Shown: piece after piece, positions 35,806 to 45,446 of the stretch
Numbering within the stretch: the first letter of the stretch is position 1
How the letters are laid out: every line of letters starts with the position of its first letter
Assembly: GCF_029626265.1 (NCBI RefSeq)
Contig: NZ_JARUBN010000001.1
Coordinates: forward strand, 2,480,001 to 2,544,000
Length of the DNA: 64,000 nucleotides
Source of the DNA: Micromonospora sp. WMMD1102
GTDB lineage: Bacteria > Actinomycetota > Actinomycetes > Mycobacteriales > Micromonosporaceae
Reading direction: 5' to 3'
Translations under genes and position numbers: made by a program
Notes under the pieces: generated by a model
Database searches by the model: none
What the model was told of the DNA's origin: nothing
The model's input: only the letters and a program-made list of their open reading frames with translations

Positions 35806-36666
35806 CTAGGTGCGGGCGTGTTCGACGGCGCGCTGTGCGTGGGCGCGCAGGTGGGCGAGGACCACCGGGTCGATCCGGGCCGGCACCAGCCGCTCCTCCA
35901 GGTTCTCCACGCCGGCCCAGGCGGCGAGCCGGGCCTCCAGCGCCGAGCCGTCGCCGGGATAGCCCAGCCCGGTGAGCAGCCGGGACACCTCGTCGGCGAG
36001 GTCACCGCTCAGGTCCAGCAGCGTCGCGGGATCGGGCCGCTCGAAGAGCATCCGGTGCAGGTCCAGCAGCCGGGCCAGCTCGGTCACCGGATCGGGGTGG
36101 TCGTCGACCCGCAGGTCCAGCACGACGTCGCTGCCGCTGCCGTACCCGCCGTCCCGCCCGACGACCAGCAGCGCGGCGCTCTGCCGGCCGCGCCGGTCAC
36201 CACCGGCCAGGTCACCGGCCCGGAGCGCACCGAGCAGCCGGTCCGGGAAGCGCCGGTCGGTGCCGTCCAGCCAGGCGTCCCGCATCTCGTCGACCACCTC
36301 CGGCCCGACCAGGATGTTGCCCTGCACCGCCCAGCCGGTGCCGGCCTGCCCGCCGGCCCAGTCGTGGCAGTCGGTGCCGGTGTAGGTCGCGGCCCCACCC
36401 TCGGCGTCGACGATCCCGAGCTGCCGCTGGGTACGGCTCGCGTCGGCGGCGACCAGTCCGGCCAGTACGTCGGCGGCGGCCAGCCCGGTGCGCAGGAAGG
36501 TCAGCCCCTGCGGCCGGTAGCCGAGATTCGCCCGAGCCTGGGTGGCCAGCGCACCCACCTCGGCCTCGGCGGCCGGCACCAGGGCACCGACACCGAGGAA
36601 CTTGCTCGCGACCGCGACCCCGTGCAGGCGGCCGTCGTCGGATCGCGCCACGATCGAGAAGGTCAC
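35806..36666 (-). CDS. DUF1028 (Ntn-hydrolase-like) protein
   Basis: 286 residues. The N-terminus TFSIVARSDDGRLHGVAVASKFLGVG, seen in pieces, is the DUF1028 signature; the Thr right after the GTG start would become the N-terminal nucleophile after Met removal. A C-terminal helical extension may bind peptidoglycan-type ligands in relatives. GTG 36666 is chosen to start the family sequence; TAGCCT 13 to 8 bases upstream could be a -10 box of a near-leaderless transcript. Divergent from the LLM oxidoreductase gene with 65 bases between. Confidence 0.85.
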   Translation of the reverse strand: MTFSIVARSDDGRLHGVAVASKFLGVGALVPAAEAEVGALATQARANLGYRPQGLTFLRTGLAAADVLAGLVAADASRTQRQLGIVDAEGGAATYTGTDCHDWAGGQAGTGWAVQGNILVGPEVVDEMRDAWLDGTDRRFPDRLLGALRAGDLAGGDRRGRQSAALLVVGRDGGYGSGSDVVLDLRVDDHPDPVTELARLLDLHRMLFERPDPATLLDLSGDLADEVSRLLTGLGYPGDGSALEARLAAWAGVENLEERLVPARIDPVVLAHLRAHAQRAVEHART

Positions 36667-36731
36667 CCGGCAGAGGCTACAAGACGGCCGGTCGGGTTGC
36701 CCCGGCCCCGACCAGCCGGCACCATCGACCG

Positions 36732-37730
36732 GTGACCACACGCTGGGGGATGACGGTGCCGCTCGGCGGCGTACCGCTCGACGGGCACGACGCGGTCTAC
36801 GCCGCACTGGCCGAGGCGGGGTTCACGGACCTGTGGTCCGCCGAGGTGGCCGGCAGCGACGCGTTCACCCCGCTGGCGCTCGCCGCCGCCTGGCAACCGT
36901 CGCTGCGGCTGGGCACCGCCATCGCGCCGGTCTTCACCAGGGGCCCCGGACTGCTGGCGATGAGCGCGTCGGCACTTGCCGAGGCCGCCCCCGGCAGGTT
37001 CTCGCTCGGCATCGGCGCCTCGTCGCCGGTACTCGTGCAGGACTGGAACGCGACGCGGTTCGCCGAGCCGTTCCGGCGTACCCGGGACGTGCTGCGGTTC
37101 CTGCGGGCGGCCCTGCGCGGCGAGCCGGTCGACGAGGTCTACGACACGTTCACCGTACGGCGGTTCCGGTTGGAGCGTCCGCCGACCGTACCGCCGCCGA
37201 TCCTGCTGGCCGCGCTGCGTCCCGGCATGCTGCGGTTGGCCGGTGCGGAGGCGGACGGGACGATCCTGAACTGGCTGGCCGACGACGACGTGCCGAAGGT
37301 GCTCGGTGCACTGGGGGAGCGCCGTCCCGGTTTCGAGGTGGTCGCCCGGATCTTCGTCTGCCCGACCGAGGACGCCGGGTACGCCCGCACCGCCGCCCGC
37401 CGGCTGATCGCCACCTACCTGAGCGTGCCGGCGTACGCGGAGTTCCACCGCTGGCTGGGCCGGGAGTCGGTGCTCGGGCCGATGTGGCGGGCCTGGGCGG
37501 CCGGTGACCGTCGCGGTGCCGCGGAGTTGGTCCCGGACGAGTTGGTCGACGCGCTGATCGTGCACGGCAGCCCGGAGAACTGCCGGGCCCGGGTGCGGCG
37601 GTACGTGGCGTCCGGAGTGGACGTACCCGTGCTGGCCCTGCTGCCCACCCCGGAGCTGGCGGCCGGCGGCGCGGCGGCACTGACCACCCTGATCGCGCAG
37701 CTGGGCCCGGCCACCTCACCGCAGGACTGA
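36732..37730 (+). CDS. LLM-class flavin/F420-dependent oxidoreductase
   Basis: Luciferase-like monooxygenase-fold protein, 332 residues, TIM barrel. Seen: GFTDLWSAEVAGSDAFTPLALAA in pieces at the N-terminus, LRLGTAIAPVFTRGP, and RFSLGIGASSPVLV. In actinomycetes most such enzymes use coenzyme F420. Substrate unknown. GTG start at 36732. A 15-bp tandem array follows the stop. Confidence 0.87.
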   Translation: MTTRWGMTVPLGGVPLDGHDAVYAALAEAGFTDLWSAEVAGSDAFTPLALAAAWQPSLRLGTAIAPVFTRGPGLLAMSASALAEAAPGRFSLGIGASSPVLVQDWNATRFAEPFRRTRDVLRFLRAALRGEPVDEVYDTFTVRRFRLERPPTVPPPILLAALRPGMLRLAGAEADGTILNWLADDDVPKVLGALGERRPGFEVVARIFVCPTEDAGYARTAARRLIATYLSVPAYAEFHRWLGRESVLGPMWRAWAAGDRRGAAELVPDELVDALIVHGSPENCRARVRRYVASGVDVPVLALLPTPELAAGGAAALTTLIAQLGPATSPQD

Positions 37731-37740
37731 CCCAATCCGC

Positions 37741-37785
37741 GCTGCCCGGTCTGGCGCTGCCCGGTCTGGCGCTGCCCGGTCCGGC
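37741..37785. repeat. 15-bp tandem array, three copies
   Basis: Unit GCTGCCCGGTCTGGC; first two copies identical, third with one change. Lies between the LLM gene and the convergent TgpA-like gene. Confidence 0.75.
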
Positions 37786-37815
37786 AACGTCGGTCGGGCG
37801 GTCGGGTGGCGCCGG

Positions 37816-40179
37816 TCAGCGACGCCAGCGGAGCGGGCCGGGATGCAGCGACCAGAGCACCCGACGCCACCACGGCCGGTCGGCGCGGAGGCCGGCCGAG
37901 TATGCCACGGCCAGCTCGCCGGCCCGCCGGGCCTGCTCGTCGGTGGCGCTGCCGGGTGCGAAGGCGGCGAGGTTGACCAGCGCGGCCAGGTCGTCCACCG
38001 GAGGTGCCGCCGGCCGTAGCCCGCCCGCGCGGTCCGGCGTCGTTCCGGCGTCCGGCCCGGGTCCCGCCGCACCGGGCAGGCTGGCCCGGGCATGCTCGGC
38101 GACCTCGGTGGCGGCCAGATGGTCCGGCACCGGCCGCCCGGCCAGCCGCAACGCGTCGGTCACCTCCCGCCAGGCTCCGGCGATCCGCTGTGCCGGCGCC
38201 CCCTCGGCGAGCCGGCGGCGGCGCTGCGCCCGGCGCAGGCCGACGACCAGGGTGGCCAGCCCGGCGAGCAGGAGCAGCAGCCCGCCGCTGCCGCCGCCGA
38301 CCAGCACCGGGGTGCCGAGGCCGCCATCGCGGTCGGAAGCCGCCGCCGGATCCGGGGTGCCGCTCGGTGTCGCCTCCGGACTCGCGGTCGCCTCTTCCGG
38401 CGGCGGGGTGGGGTCCTCCGGTGGCGGCTTGAAGTCCTGCTCGACCGGCTTGGGGCGGGTGTTCGGCTTCGGCAGCGGGTCGAAGGCCACCCAGCCGAGA
38501 TCGTCGAAGAGCACCTCCGGCCAGGCGAGCGCGTCCGCGCCCCGGACCGGTCCACCGCCGGCCGGTGGCTGGAAGCCGACCACCACCCGGGTGGGCAGTC
38601 CGGTCATCCGGCCGAGTACGGCGAACGCGGCAGCGAACTGTTCCGAGGTGCCCCGCTGCCCGCCACCGTTGCTGGGGCCGAAGAGGAAGAAGTTGAGGTT
38701 CGGATAGGCGTGCCCGCTCGGCGCGTCGGCGACCAGCCGGTAGTGCTCGGCGATGAAGGTCTCGATCGCGTCGGCGCGGGCGTGCGGGGACCCGTTCTCC
38801 TCGGCGAGCTGTGCCGCGAGCTGCTGCATCTGCTCCGGTGCTCCCGGCTCCACCCGGAGGAATCTGGCCACCGCGTCGCCGGACGGCACGCTCGCCGAGG
38901 GCAGCAGGCCGTAGTCGGGCCGCTCCACCCGCGAGGCGACCGAATAGCTCAGCCCCGTGGTCAGCCCTTCCGGCTGGATCAGCGTCCCGCTCTCCTGGTC
39001 GTACGCGACCCGGGCGCCGGTCACCTCGCGCGGGGTGGGCAGCACCGGCAGCAGCCGGCCGGTCAGGCTGTCGATGGTGATCCGCTGCACCACCTGTTCC
39101 ACGGCCTGCGCGCCGAGCAGGGACTCCGGCTCCGGCAGCACCCGACCCGCGTTCCGGTACGTCCCGCCTACCCGCCAGGTCACCCCGTCGTAGTCGCCCA
39201 GCACCGCCAGCCGGATCCGCCGGGGCGGCACGACGTCGGACTCCTCCTCGACTTCCGGTTCGTCGTCGCCGGCCGGGATCGGCGGAACCGTCCCGGCCGG
39301 CTCTCCGGCCGGCAGGGGCCGGTCCGACCCCACGGTGGCGACGTCGAGGAGCTTCTGGTCCGGGTTCAGCGCCCAGCCGGAGATCCGGATCAGCGGGTTC
39401 TCGTCCAGACTGTCCACTTGCGGCGGTTGCACGTAGCGGCGCGGGTCGACCGGCGTGGTGCCGACCTGTCGGGCGACCACCGGCGCCACCAGTGCGGCGA
39501 GCCCGAGCACCACGACCACGCCCAACGCGGTACCGGCCAGGGTGCGGGCCCGCAGCGCGGCCCGGACCCCGGGCGCCAGCTCGGCGGCCGGGTCTGCCGG
39601 CCCGCCGTCGAGCCGGGCCGGCCGGCCACCGGCGGCCAGCGCCATCGCACCGGCGGCGGCGAACGCGACAGTCAGCCAGGGCGTCGGATCGGCGTTCGGG
39701 CCGACCACGTAGAGCGCGCCCGCGTAGAGGCCGGCGGGGGCGGTCAGGCCGAGCAGCACCCGGTCGGAACGGATGCCCACCTCGGCGCCGGCCAGCCCGG
39801 CCAGCCAGGCCGCGACCAGCGGGACGATCACCGTGTCCGGCAGCGGCTCGACCGGGATCAGCGCGGTGAGCAGCCGGGGGATGCCGTTGCGGGCGGCGTC
39901 CGCGGCCACCGTGCCGAACGAGCCGGGCAGGTCGGCCCGCTGTGCGGTGAACCAGAGCGCGACGGCGGCGTAGCCGAGCAGGGCCAGCACCGAGAGCGGG
40001 GCGACCAGCCAGGACGGCAGGCGCCGGGCGGCCAGGCTGACCCCGACCGAACCGACGGCCGCGCCGAGGACGAGTCGGGTCAGCAGCGGGTCGGCGTAGA
40101 CCGCGCCGAGGACGGCGCCGGCCAGGCCGATCATCGCCACCAGGGCCAGCGGCACCGGCAGCGCCCGGAGAACTCTCAC
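37816..40179 (-). CDS. TgpA-like membrane protein with degenerate transglutaminase domain
   Basis: 787 residues. Six or seven N-terminal membrane helices (to about 220), an extracellular region with a transglutaminase-like core, a Pro/Glu/Thr-rich linker, a further membrane helix and a cytosolic DUF4129-type tail. In active members the core reads G-x-C-E-x-F and H-A-W; here GTSEQFAAAFA and DALAWPEV have Ser for Cys and Leu for His, while FDPLP keeps the Asp region. It is thus unlikely to be a cysteine transglutaminase/protease. GTG 40179 overlaps the stop of the DUF58 gene (GTGA). Works with MoxR and DUF58 in an envelope-associated set. Confidence 0.85.
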   Translation of the reverse strand: MRVLRALPVPLALVAMIGLAGAVLGAVYADPLLTRLVLGAAVGSVGVSLAARRLPSWLVAPLSVLALLGYAAVALWFTAQRADLPGSFGTVAADAARNGIPRLLTALIPVEPLPDTVIVPLVAAWLAGLAGAEVGIRSDRVLLGLTAPAGLYAGALYVVGPNADPTPWLTVAFAAAGAMALAAGGRPARLDGGPADPAAELAPGVRAALRARTLAGTALGVVVVLGLAALVAPVVARQVGTTPVDPRRYVQPPQVDSLDENPLIRISGWALNPDQKLLDVATVGSDRPLPAGEPAGTVPPIPAGDDEPEVEEESDVVPPRRIRLAVLGDYDGVTWRVGGTYRNAGRVLPEPESLLGAQAVEQVVQRITIDSLTGRLLPVLPTPREVTGARVAYDQESGTLIQPEGLTTGLSYSVASRVERPDYGLLPSASVPSGDAVARFLRVEPGAPEQMQQLAAQLAEENGSPHARADAIETFIAEHYRLVADAPSGHAYPNLNFFLFGPSNGGGQRGTSEQFAAAFAVLGRMTGLPTRVVVGFQPPAGGGPVRGADALAWPEVLFDDLGWVAFDPLPKPNTRPKPVEQDFKPPPEDPTPPPEEATASPEATPSGTPDPAAASDRDGGLGTPVLVGGGSGGLLLLLAGLATLVVGLRRAQRRRRLAEGAPAQRIAGAWREVTDALRLAGRPVPDHLAATEVAEHARASLPGAAGPGPDAGTTPDRAGGLRPAAPPVDDLAALVNLAAFAPGSATDEQARRAGELAVAYSAGLRADRPWWRRVLWSLHPGPLRWRR

Positions 40180-41330
40180 CACCGGCGGGCCCCGTCCCAC
40201 TCGGCCGCGAACTCCGCCCCGTCGGCCGCGTCGATCACCACCAGCCCGGAGGCACCGGACGCGGTCTGCCCGCCGGCCCCGAACACTCCGGCCAGCACCG
40301 ACGGGTACGCCGGGCGCAGCGCGCCGACGTAACCGAGGTCGGCTGCCGCACCCGGACCGGTGAGGAAGACGAGGGTGTCGCCGAGCCGTTCCTGCCGCAG
40401 CCGCAGCGTGCTGGTGCGCAGCGGGTCACCGTCGGCACCCTGCACCCCGGGCACCAGGTCGGCGGCGGCGAGCCGGTCCAGGAACTCTCCGGAGCCGTCG
40501 TCGTCGGCGACCAGCAGCAGCGTCACCGACAGGTCCTCCCGGCGGGCGGCCACCACCACCGAGGCAGCCGCCTCGCAGGCCGACTCGAACGTCTCGGCGA
40601 CCCCGTCGACCCGCCCCGGATGGGCACCGGCCCGGTTGTCCAGCAGTACGACGATCCGGGGCAGGCTGGTGTCCAGCTGCTCCTTGACCATCAACTCGCC
40701 GACCTTGGCACTGGTCCGCCAGTGCACCCGGCGCAGTTCGTCGCCGACGACGTACTCCCGGAGCGAGTCGAAGGTGATCGACCCCTGCGGCACCTTGTCG
40801 ATCCGCCCGTCCATGCTCCGGGCCACCCCGGCGGGTACCGCGCCCAGTGGATGGATCCGGGGATGCACCCAGACCTGGGCCGTTCCGCCGTGCGAGCGGG
40901 CCACCGTGATCAGCCCGAGCGCGTCCCGCCCGGTGACCCGCAGCGGGCCGACGTCGATCACGCCGCGCCGGCTGGTCGGCACCGGGTAGCTGACCGTGGT
41001 GTCCCGGCCGGGGCGCAGCCGGAGCAGCGGCACCGGCACCGGGCGGCTGCCGCAGCGGTCCTCGGCGATCAGGTTGGCCGAGCGGAGCCGGGCGCTGTTG
41101 CGGACGGTCAGCGTCATGCTGGCCGGCTCGCCCCGGCCCACCCGGTCCGGGTCGGCGATCCGGGTGACGTCGAGTCGGGGCCGCCAGGCGGCGTTGCCGG
41201 CGGCGCAGCCCACCGCGATCGCGGCGGCGGTGCCGAGCAGGGCGAGTTCGGGATAGCCGAACCGGAAGCCGGCGACGAGGAGGACGGCGGCGCCGACGAG
41301 CAGGCCGATGCCGCGCGAGGTGACGGTCAT
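40176..41330 (-). CDS. DUF58 protein
   Basis: 384 residues with two N-terminal membrane helices and the DUF58 domain: IDVGPLRVTGRDALGL, VWVHPRIHPL, and the hallmark DSLREYVVGDELRRVHWRTSAKVGELMVKE in pieces. The remainder looks like a vWA-type fold (RIVVLLDNRAG). DUF58 proteins are linked to MoxR ATPases and TgpA proteins in almost all bacteria. Its stop overlaps the next start. A 30-bp tandem array lies just upstream. Confidence 0.9.
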   Translation of the reverse strand: MTVTSRGIGLLVGAAVLLVAGFRFGYPELALLGTAAAIAVGCAAGNAAWRPRLDVTRIADPDRVGRGEPASMTLTVRNSARLRSANLIAEDRCGSRPVPVPLLRLRPGRDTTVSYPVPTSRRGVIDVGPLRVTGRDALGLITVARSHGGTAQVWVHPRIHPLGAVPAGVARSMDGRIDKVPQGSITFDSLREYVVGDELRRVHWRTSAKVGELMVKEQLDTSLPRIVVLLDNRAGAHPGRVDGVAETFESACEAAASVVVAARREDLSVTLLLVADDDGSGEFLDRLAAADLVPGVQGADGDPLRTSTLRLRQERLGDTLVFLTGPGAAADLGYVGALRPAYPSVLAGVFGAGGQTASGASGLVVIDAADGAEFAAEWDGARRW

Positions 41331-41370
41331 GGCGTCGCCGTCGTCCGGCGCGGACGGCCGGGCGGGCGGG

Positions 41371-41460
41371 TCGGGCGGGCCAGAAGGTCGGCTCGGCGGG
41401 TCGGGCGGGCCAGACGGTCGGCTCGGCGGGTCGGGCGGGCCAGACGGTCGGCTCGGCGGG
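41371..41460. repeat. 30-bp tandem array, three copies, inside the moxR-DUF58 gap
   Basis: Second and third units identical, the first with one change; a degenerate fragment follows to about 41480. The array occupies most of the 162-base gap between the moxR stop and the DUF58 start in the same operon. Confidence 0.85.
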
Positions 41461-41492
41461 CCGGGCGGGTCTGGCGGGCGGGGCGGTGCACG

Positions 41493-42485
41493 TCAGGTGC
41501 CCGCCGGGGACATCTGCCCCGAGGGCAGCGGCACCGGCACCGACGCGATCGCCTCGTTCAGCACCTCGGTCGCGGTGACGCCCCGGACCTGGGCGTCGGG
41601 GGAGAGCAGGATCCGGTGTGCGAAGACCGGTTCGGCGAGCGTCTTGAGGTCCTCGGGCATGATCCAGCCGCGCCCGTCGACAAGCGCGTACGCGCAGGCG
41701 GCCCGGGTCAGCGCGATCACGCCCCGCGGACTTACCCCGACCCGTACCTGCGGATGGTTGCGGGTCGCCGCGGCGAGCCGGACCGCGTACGCATAGAGCG
41801 GGTCGGCGATGTGCACCCGCTGCGCCATCCGGACCATCTCGCCGACCGTGGCGGTGTCGGTGGCCGGCTCCAGCGCCTCCGGGGAGCGGAGCGGGGCGCC
41901 GCGCAGCACCTCGATCTCGACCAGCTCGTCGGGATAGCCGACGGAGAGCTTCACCAGGAACCGGTCGAGCTGTGCCTCGGGGAGCCGGTAGGTGCCGTCC
42001 ATCTCGACCGGGTTCTGGGTGGCGACCACCAGGAACGGCCGGGGGACCGGGTGCCGGACCCCGTCCACCGTGACGTTGCGCTCCTCCATCACCTCCAGCA
42101 GCGCCGACTGGGTCTTCGGGGAGGCCCGGTTGATCTCGTCGGCGATGACGATGTTGGCGAAGACCGGGCCGGGGTGGAACTCGAAGCCCCGGCTGGCCTG
42201 GTTGAAGATCGTCACCCCGGAGACGTCGGCGGGGAGCAGGTCCGGGGTGAACTGGATGCGCCGCCACTGGCCGTGCACGGTCGCCGCGATCGCCCGGGCC
42301 AGGGTGGTCTTGCCCACCCCGGGCACGTCCTCCAGCAGGACGTGCCCCTGGGCGAAGAGCGCGGTTAGCGCCAGCCGGACCACGTGCGGCTTACCCAGCA
42401 CCACCGAGTTGATGTTGTCGGCGATCCGGGCGGCCAGGTTGGCGAAGCCCTGCACATGGTGCGGGGTGAGCGGCTCGTGGTTCAC
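41493..42485 (-). CDS. MoxR-family AAA+ ATPase
   Basis: 330-residue AAA+ chaperone-like ATPase. Walker A EDVPGVGKTT, Walker B VIADEINRASPKTQSALLEVMEE in pieces, sensor 1 ATQNPVEMDGTY and the MoxR C-terminal helical lid. Thought to activate von Willebrand-type or envelope proteins; here the partners are DUF58 and TgpA-like proteins. Start ATG 42485; upstream is the FN3 protein gene after 51 bases. Confidence 0.93.
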   Translation of the reverse strand: MNHEPLTPHHVQGFANLAARIADNINSVVLGKPHVVRLALTALFAQGHVLLEDVPGVGKTTLARAIAATVHGQWRRIQFTPDLLPADVSGVTIFNQASRGFEFHPGPVFANIVIADEINRASPKTQSALLEVMEERNVTVDGVRHPVPRPFLVVATQNPVEMDGTYRLPEAQLDRFLVKLSVGYPDELVEIEVLRGAPLRSPEALEPATDTATVGEMVRMAQRVHIADPLYAYAVRLAAATRNHPQVRVGVSPRGVIALTRAACAYALVDGRGWIMPEDLKTLAEPVFAHRILLSPDAQVRGVTATEVLNEAIASVPVPLPSGQMSPAGT

Positions 42486-42536
42486 GTCGTGGTGCTCCCT
42501 GTTACCGGAGGTGCGCCCTGCTAGCAGGTGAGGCGG

Positions 42537-45209
42537 TCAGCAGGTGGGCAGGACGTTGATATTGTCGCCCCCTTCGAGGTTGAGCCAGGCGAACGGGATG
42601 TACGGCTTGCCGCCGTCCCATTCGATCCGGACCCACCAGGTGCTGCGTTTGTCGTCGTTGTAGACGTAGGCGTAGACCTCCTCGCCGGACGCCTTGCAGA
42701 GCGCCTTGATCCGCCTGCCCGGTTTCGCCCAGCCGACCTGGCGGTCGTCGTCCTGCCGGGTCACCGAGAAGATCTCGTTGCCGTTGCGGCCCGGTCCGTC
42801 GGAGTTGCAGTACGTCCGCTGGTCGCCGGAGGAACCGTTGTTGCAGGTGGCGATGCCGTAGACGGCCGCGGTCGCCTTGCTGACGTCGTCGGTGCCGTTG
42901 CCGGCCGCGTTCGTCGCCGTCACCTTGAAGCTGTAGCTCGTGCCGGGGGTCAGCCCGGTGACCCGGATGCTGGAGCAGTTCCCGTTCACCTTCGCCCGCC
43001 CGGACGGGGTCACCGAACACGTTGCCTGGCCGCCACCGGCGTTCACGGTGAAGTTGACAGTCACCGAGGTGGCGTCGGCGGTGGTGCCGGTGATGGTGAC
43101 CTTCGGCGCCGCCACCGTGCTGGCGGTGTCGGTGGCGGCGGCACCGGGCCCGGCCTCGTTGACCGCCTGCACCCGGACGGTGACGCTCTGACCGTCACCC
43201 AGCCCTCCCACGGTCGCCTGGGTGTCGGTCACCTCGCTGGTCCTGCCGCCCGCCTCGACCCGGTACTTCGTGATCGGCCGGCCGTTGTCGGCGGGCGGGT
43301 TCCAGCGCACCGAGACGGTGCCGCGCGAGCCGGCGACCGTGCTGGCCTGGAGGCCGACGGGTGCCGCCGGGGTGCTGAACGGCACGACGCTGTTGCTGGC
43401 CGGCGAGGCGGCCGAGCCGGCGCCCTTCTCGTTGATCGAGACGACGGTGAAGGCGTACTGGTTGCCGTAGTCGAGTTCACCGGCCGGGATCACCAGCTCG
43501 GTCTTCGTCGACTCGCCGACCGGGGCGTTGGCGCCGGCTGAGATGGCGGTCACGGCGTACTTGTTGATTTTGTAACCCTGGCCGTTGGCGGCCGGCCACT
43601 TGACCAGCACGGTGCCGTCCGGCCGCTCCTCGGCGGTGACGCTGGCCGGCGGATCCGGCACCTCCGAGGTGGGCACCACCGGGTTGCTCCGCTTCGCCGG
43701 GCCGGCGCCCTTGGCGTTCACCGCGTGCACCGCGAACCGGTAGGTCTCGCCGTTGGTCAGACCCGTCACCTCCAGCGAGCGCTGGTTGGCGCCCACCTCG
43801 AAGGTCCGGTCCGCGCCCTGCACCACGTAACGGGTGATGGCGGCGCCGTTGGCGGCGGCCGGTCGCCAGCTCACCCGCGCCCGGGCGTTGCCGGCGGCCG
43901 CGGTCACCGACTTCGGCGCGCTCGGCTTGCTGATCACCGGCTTCGGTGGCGGCGGCGGAGCCGGCGGGTCCGGCGGCGGGTCGCCACCGAGGACGTCGTT
44001 GGCGTACTTGTTGACGTCCTTGACCCGGTGCTTGTCGTCGATGACCCGGGCGACGGCGGAGTTCGGTGCGTTGATGAAGAGGTGGTTCTCCCGCACCTCC
44101 AGCTCCAGTGGGCCGTTGGCGCCCGGAATCTCGATCTTCTCCAGCAGCTTCCCGGCGGCGTCGAACGAGTAGACCGTCCCGGTGTCCGCGTCGGCGCAGT
44201 AGAACCGGTCGGCCCAGGCGACGGCGGGGCTCAGCCGGGTGCCGCCACCGGGCACCTTGAACTGCTGACCGACGGCGCCGTTGTCGGCCACCACGATGTT
44301 GCGGTCGTCGAGCACGGTCACCGGGACCCGCAGGCCGGTGGTCCGTGGCGGCATGTCGCCGGGGCCGGTCAGCGGCAGCTTGACCGGCTGCTTCGCGTCG
44401 CCGCGCAGCGTGGTGAGCGTGCTGGTGGTCCGGTCCAGCACCGCGACGCCGTCGTCCAGAGTGGAGATGGTGAGGTCGTGGCTCGGATCGGCGACCGCGT
44501 CGTTGAAGACCTGTTCCGGGCTGACGCTGCCGCCGGTGCCGCCGCTGTCGGACTGCGGCAGCGTGGCGGCGGTGACCGCGGAGACGGTCCCCTCGCTGGG
44601 CACGGCGACCCAGAGCCGCCCCTTGCCGTCGAACTGGCCGCCGGTGATGCCCGGCGGATAGTTGATCTGCTCGCCGACCGGGGCCAGCGACCGGGGGTCG
44701 AGCTGGCGGACGACGCCCTGCACCGCGTCGACCACGAACGCCGCGTCCTCGTGCAGGGCCACGTTGACCCCGATCCCGGCGGTGGTCTTGGTGGTCGCGA
44801 TGATCTGTAGCGTGGCCAGGTCGAGCGAGCTGATCTGGCCGGTGTTCAGGTCGCGCAGGATGAGCAGCCGGTCGGTCTGCGCCACCTGCATCTGGTGGTT
44901 GCGGCCCTGCGGGACCTGCACCCGGGTGTCCACCCGGCCGGTCACCCCGTTGACCCGGGCAAGCTCGCTCTTGGTCGTGCTCCAGAGCCAGGAGCTGGCG
45001 TCGAAGCTGGCCACGGCGTTGTCTGCGGCGCCGAGGCCGAGCACGGTGAGCCCCATCGCGGCGGCCAGCGCCGCCACGGTGGCCACGGTGACCAGTCCAC
45101 CCCGGAGCCGGGAGCGGCGGCGGGCCGGGGGCGCGACCGGCGCGACCCCGCCGGGGTCGACACCGCCGCTGCCGTCACTGCCTGTCAAGCCGTTGCCTGT
45201 GGTGACCAC
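42537..45209 (-). CDS. Large FN3-repeat surface protein with N-terminal membrane anchor
   Basis: 890 residues. One N-terminal membrane helix (VTVATVAALAAAMGLTVLGLG), then about 340 residues of beta-propeller-like repeats, a proline-rich hinge (PPPDPPAPPPPPKP), three clear FN3 domains, a fourth FN3-like domain with a Cys pair, and a C-terminal SH3-like domain rich in Trp and Cys (KRSTWWVRIEWDGGKPYIPFAW). Cell-surface role likely. GTG 45209 has GGAGG 9 bases upstream and is preferred over GTG 45227. First or second gene of the minus-strand envelope set with MoxR, DUF58 and TgpA. Confidence 0.82.
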   Translation of the reverse strand: MVTTGNGLTGSDGSGGVDPGGVAPVAPPARRRSRLRGGLVTVATVAALAAAMGLTVLGLGAADNAVASFDASSWLWSTTKSELARVNGVTGRVDTRVQVPQGRNHQMQVAQTDRLLILRDLNTGQISSLDLATLQIIATTKTTAGIGVNVALHEDAAFVVDAVQGVVRQLDPRSLAPVGEQINYPPGITGGQFDGKGRLWVAVPSEGTVSAVTAATLPQSDSGGTGGSVSPEQVFNDAVADPSHDLTISTLDDGVAVLDRTTSTLTTLRGDAKQPVKLPLTGPGDMPPRTTGLRVPVTVLDDRNIVVADNGAVGQQFKVPGGGTRLSPAVAWADRFYCADADTGTVYSFDAAGKLLEKIEIPGANGPLELEVRENHLFINAPNSAVARVIDDKHRVKDVNKYANDVLGGDPPPDPPAPPPPPKPVISKPSAPKSVTAAAGNARARVSWRPAAANGAAITRYVVQGADRTFEVGANQRSLEVTGLTNGETYRFAVHAVNAKGAGPAKRSNPVVPTSEVPDPPASVTAEERPDGTVLVKWPAANGQGYKINKYAVTAISAGANAPVGESTKTELVIPAGELDYGNQYAFTVVSINEKGAGSAASPASNSVVPFSTPAAPVGLQASTVAGSRGTVSVRWNPPADNGRPITKYRVEAGGRTSEVTDTQATVGGLGDGQSVTVRVQAVNEAGPGAAATDTASTVAAPKVTITGTTADATSVTVNFTVNAGGGQATCSVTPSGRAKVNGNCSSIRVTGLTPGTSYSFKVTATNAAGNGTDDVSKATAAVYGIATCNNGSSGDQRTYCNSDGPGRNGNEIFSVTRQDDDRQVGWAKPGRRIKALCKASGEEVYAYVYNDDKRSTWWVRIEWDGGKPYIPFAWLNLEGGDNINVLPTC

Positions 45210-45446
45210 AGCCGGCCGCCTCCCCACCCCGTGAGCGGTCGTGTCCGACCGCCTTCGTCAGCGAATCTTTCCCGAAACCGCGTGTCATCATAAGGCCCGT
45301 GCTTTGCCGGCGGGTACCCGGAACGTGCCGTTGTGGACGGACGCGGCGCGAATTGTGGATAAGTGCCGCCGTCCCGCGCCGTCTCCGCAGGTCAGTGCGG
45401 TAGGCCGAGGCAGGTGGGTGGGGTCGCAACGGTTGTCGAATTGTGA

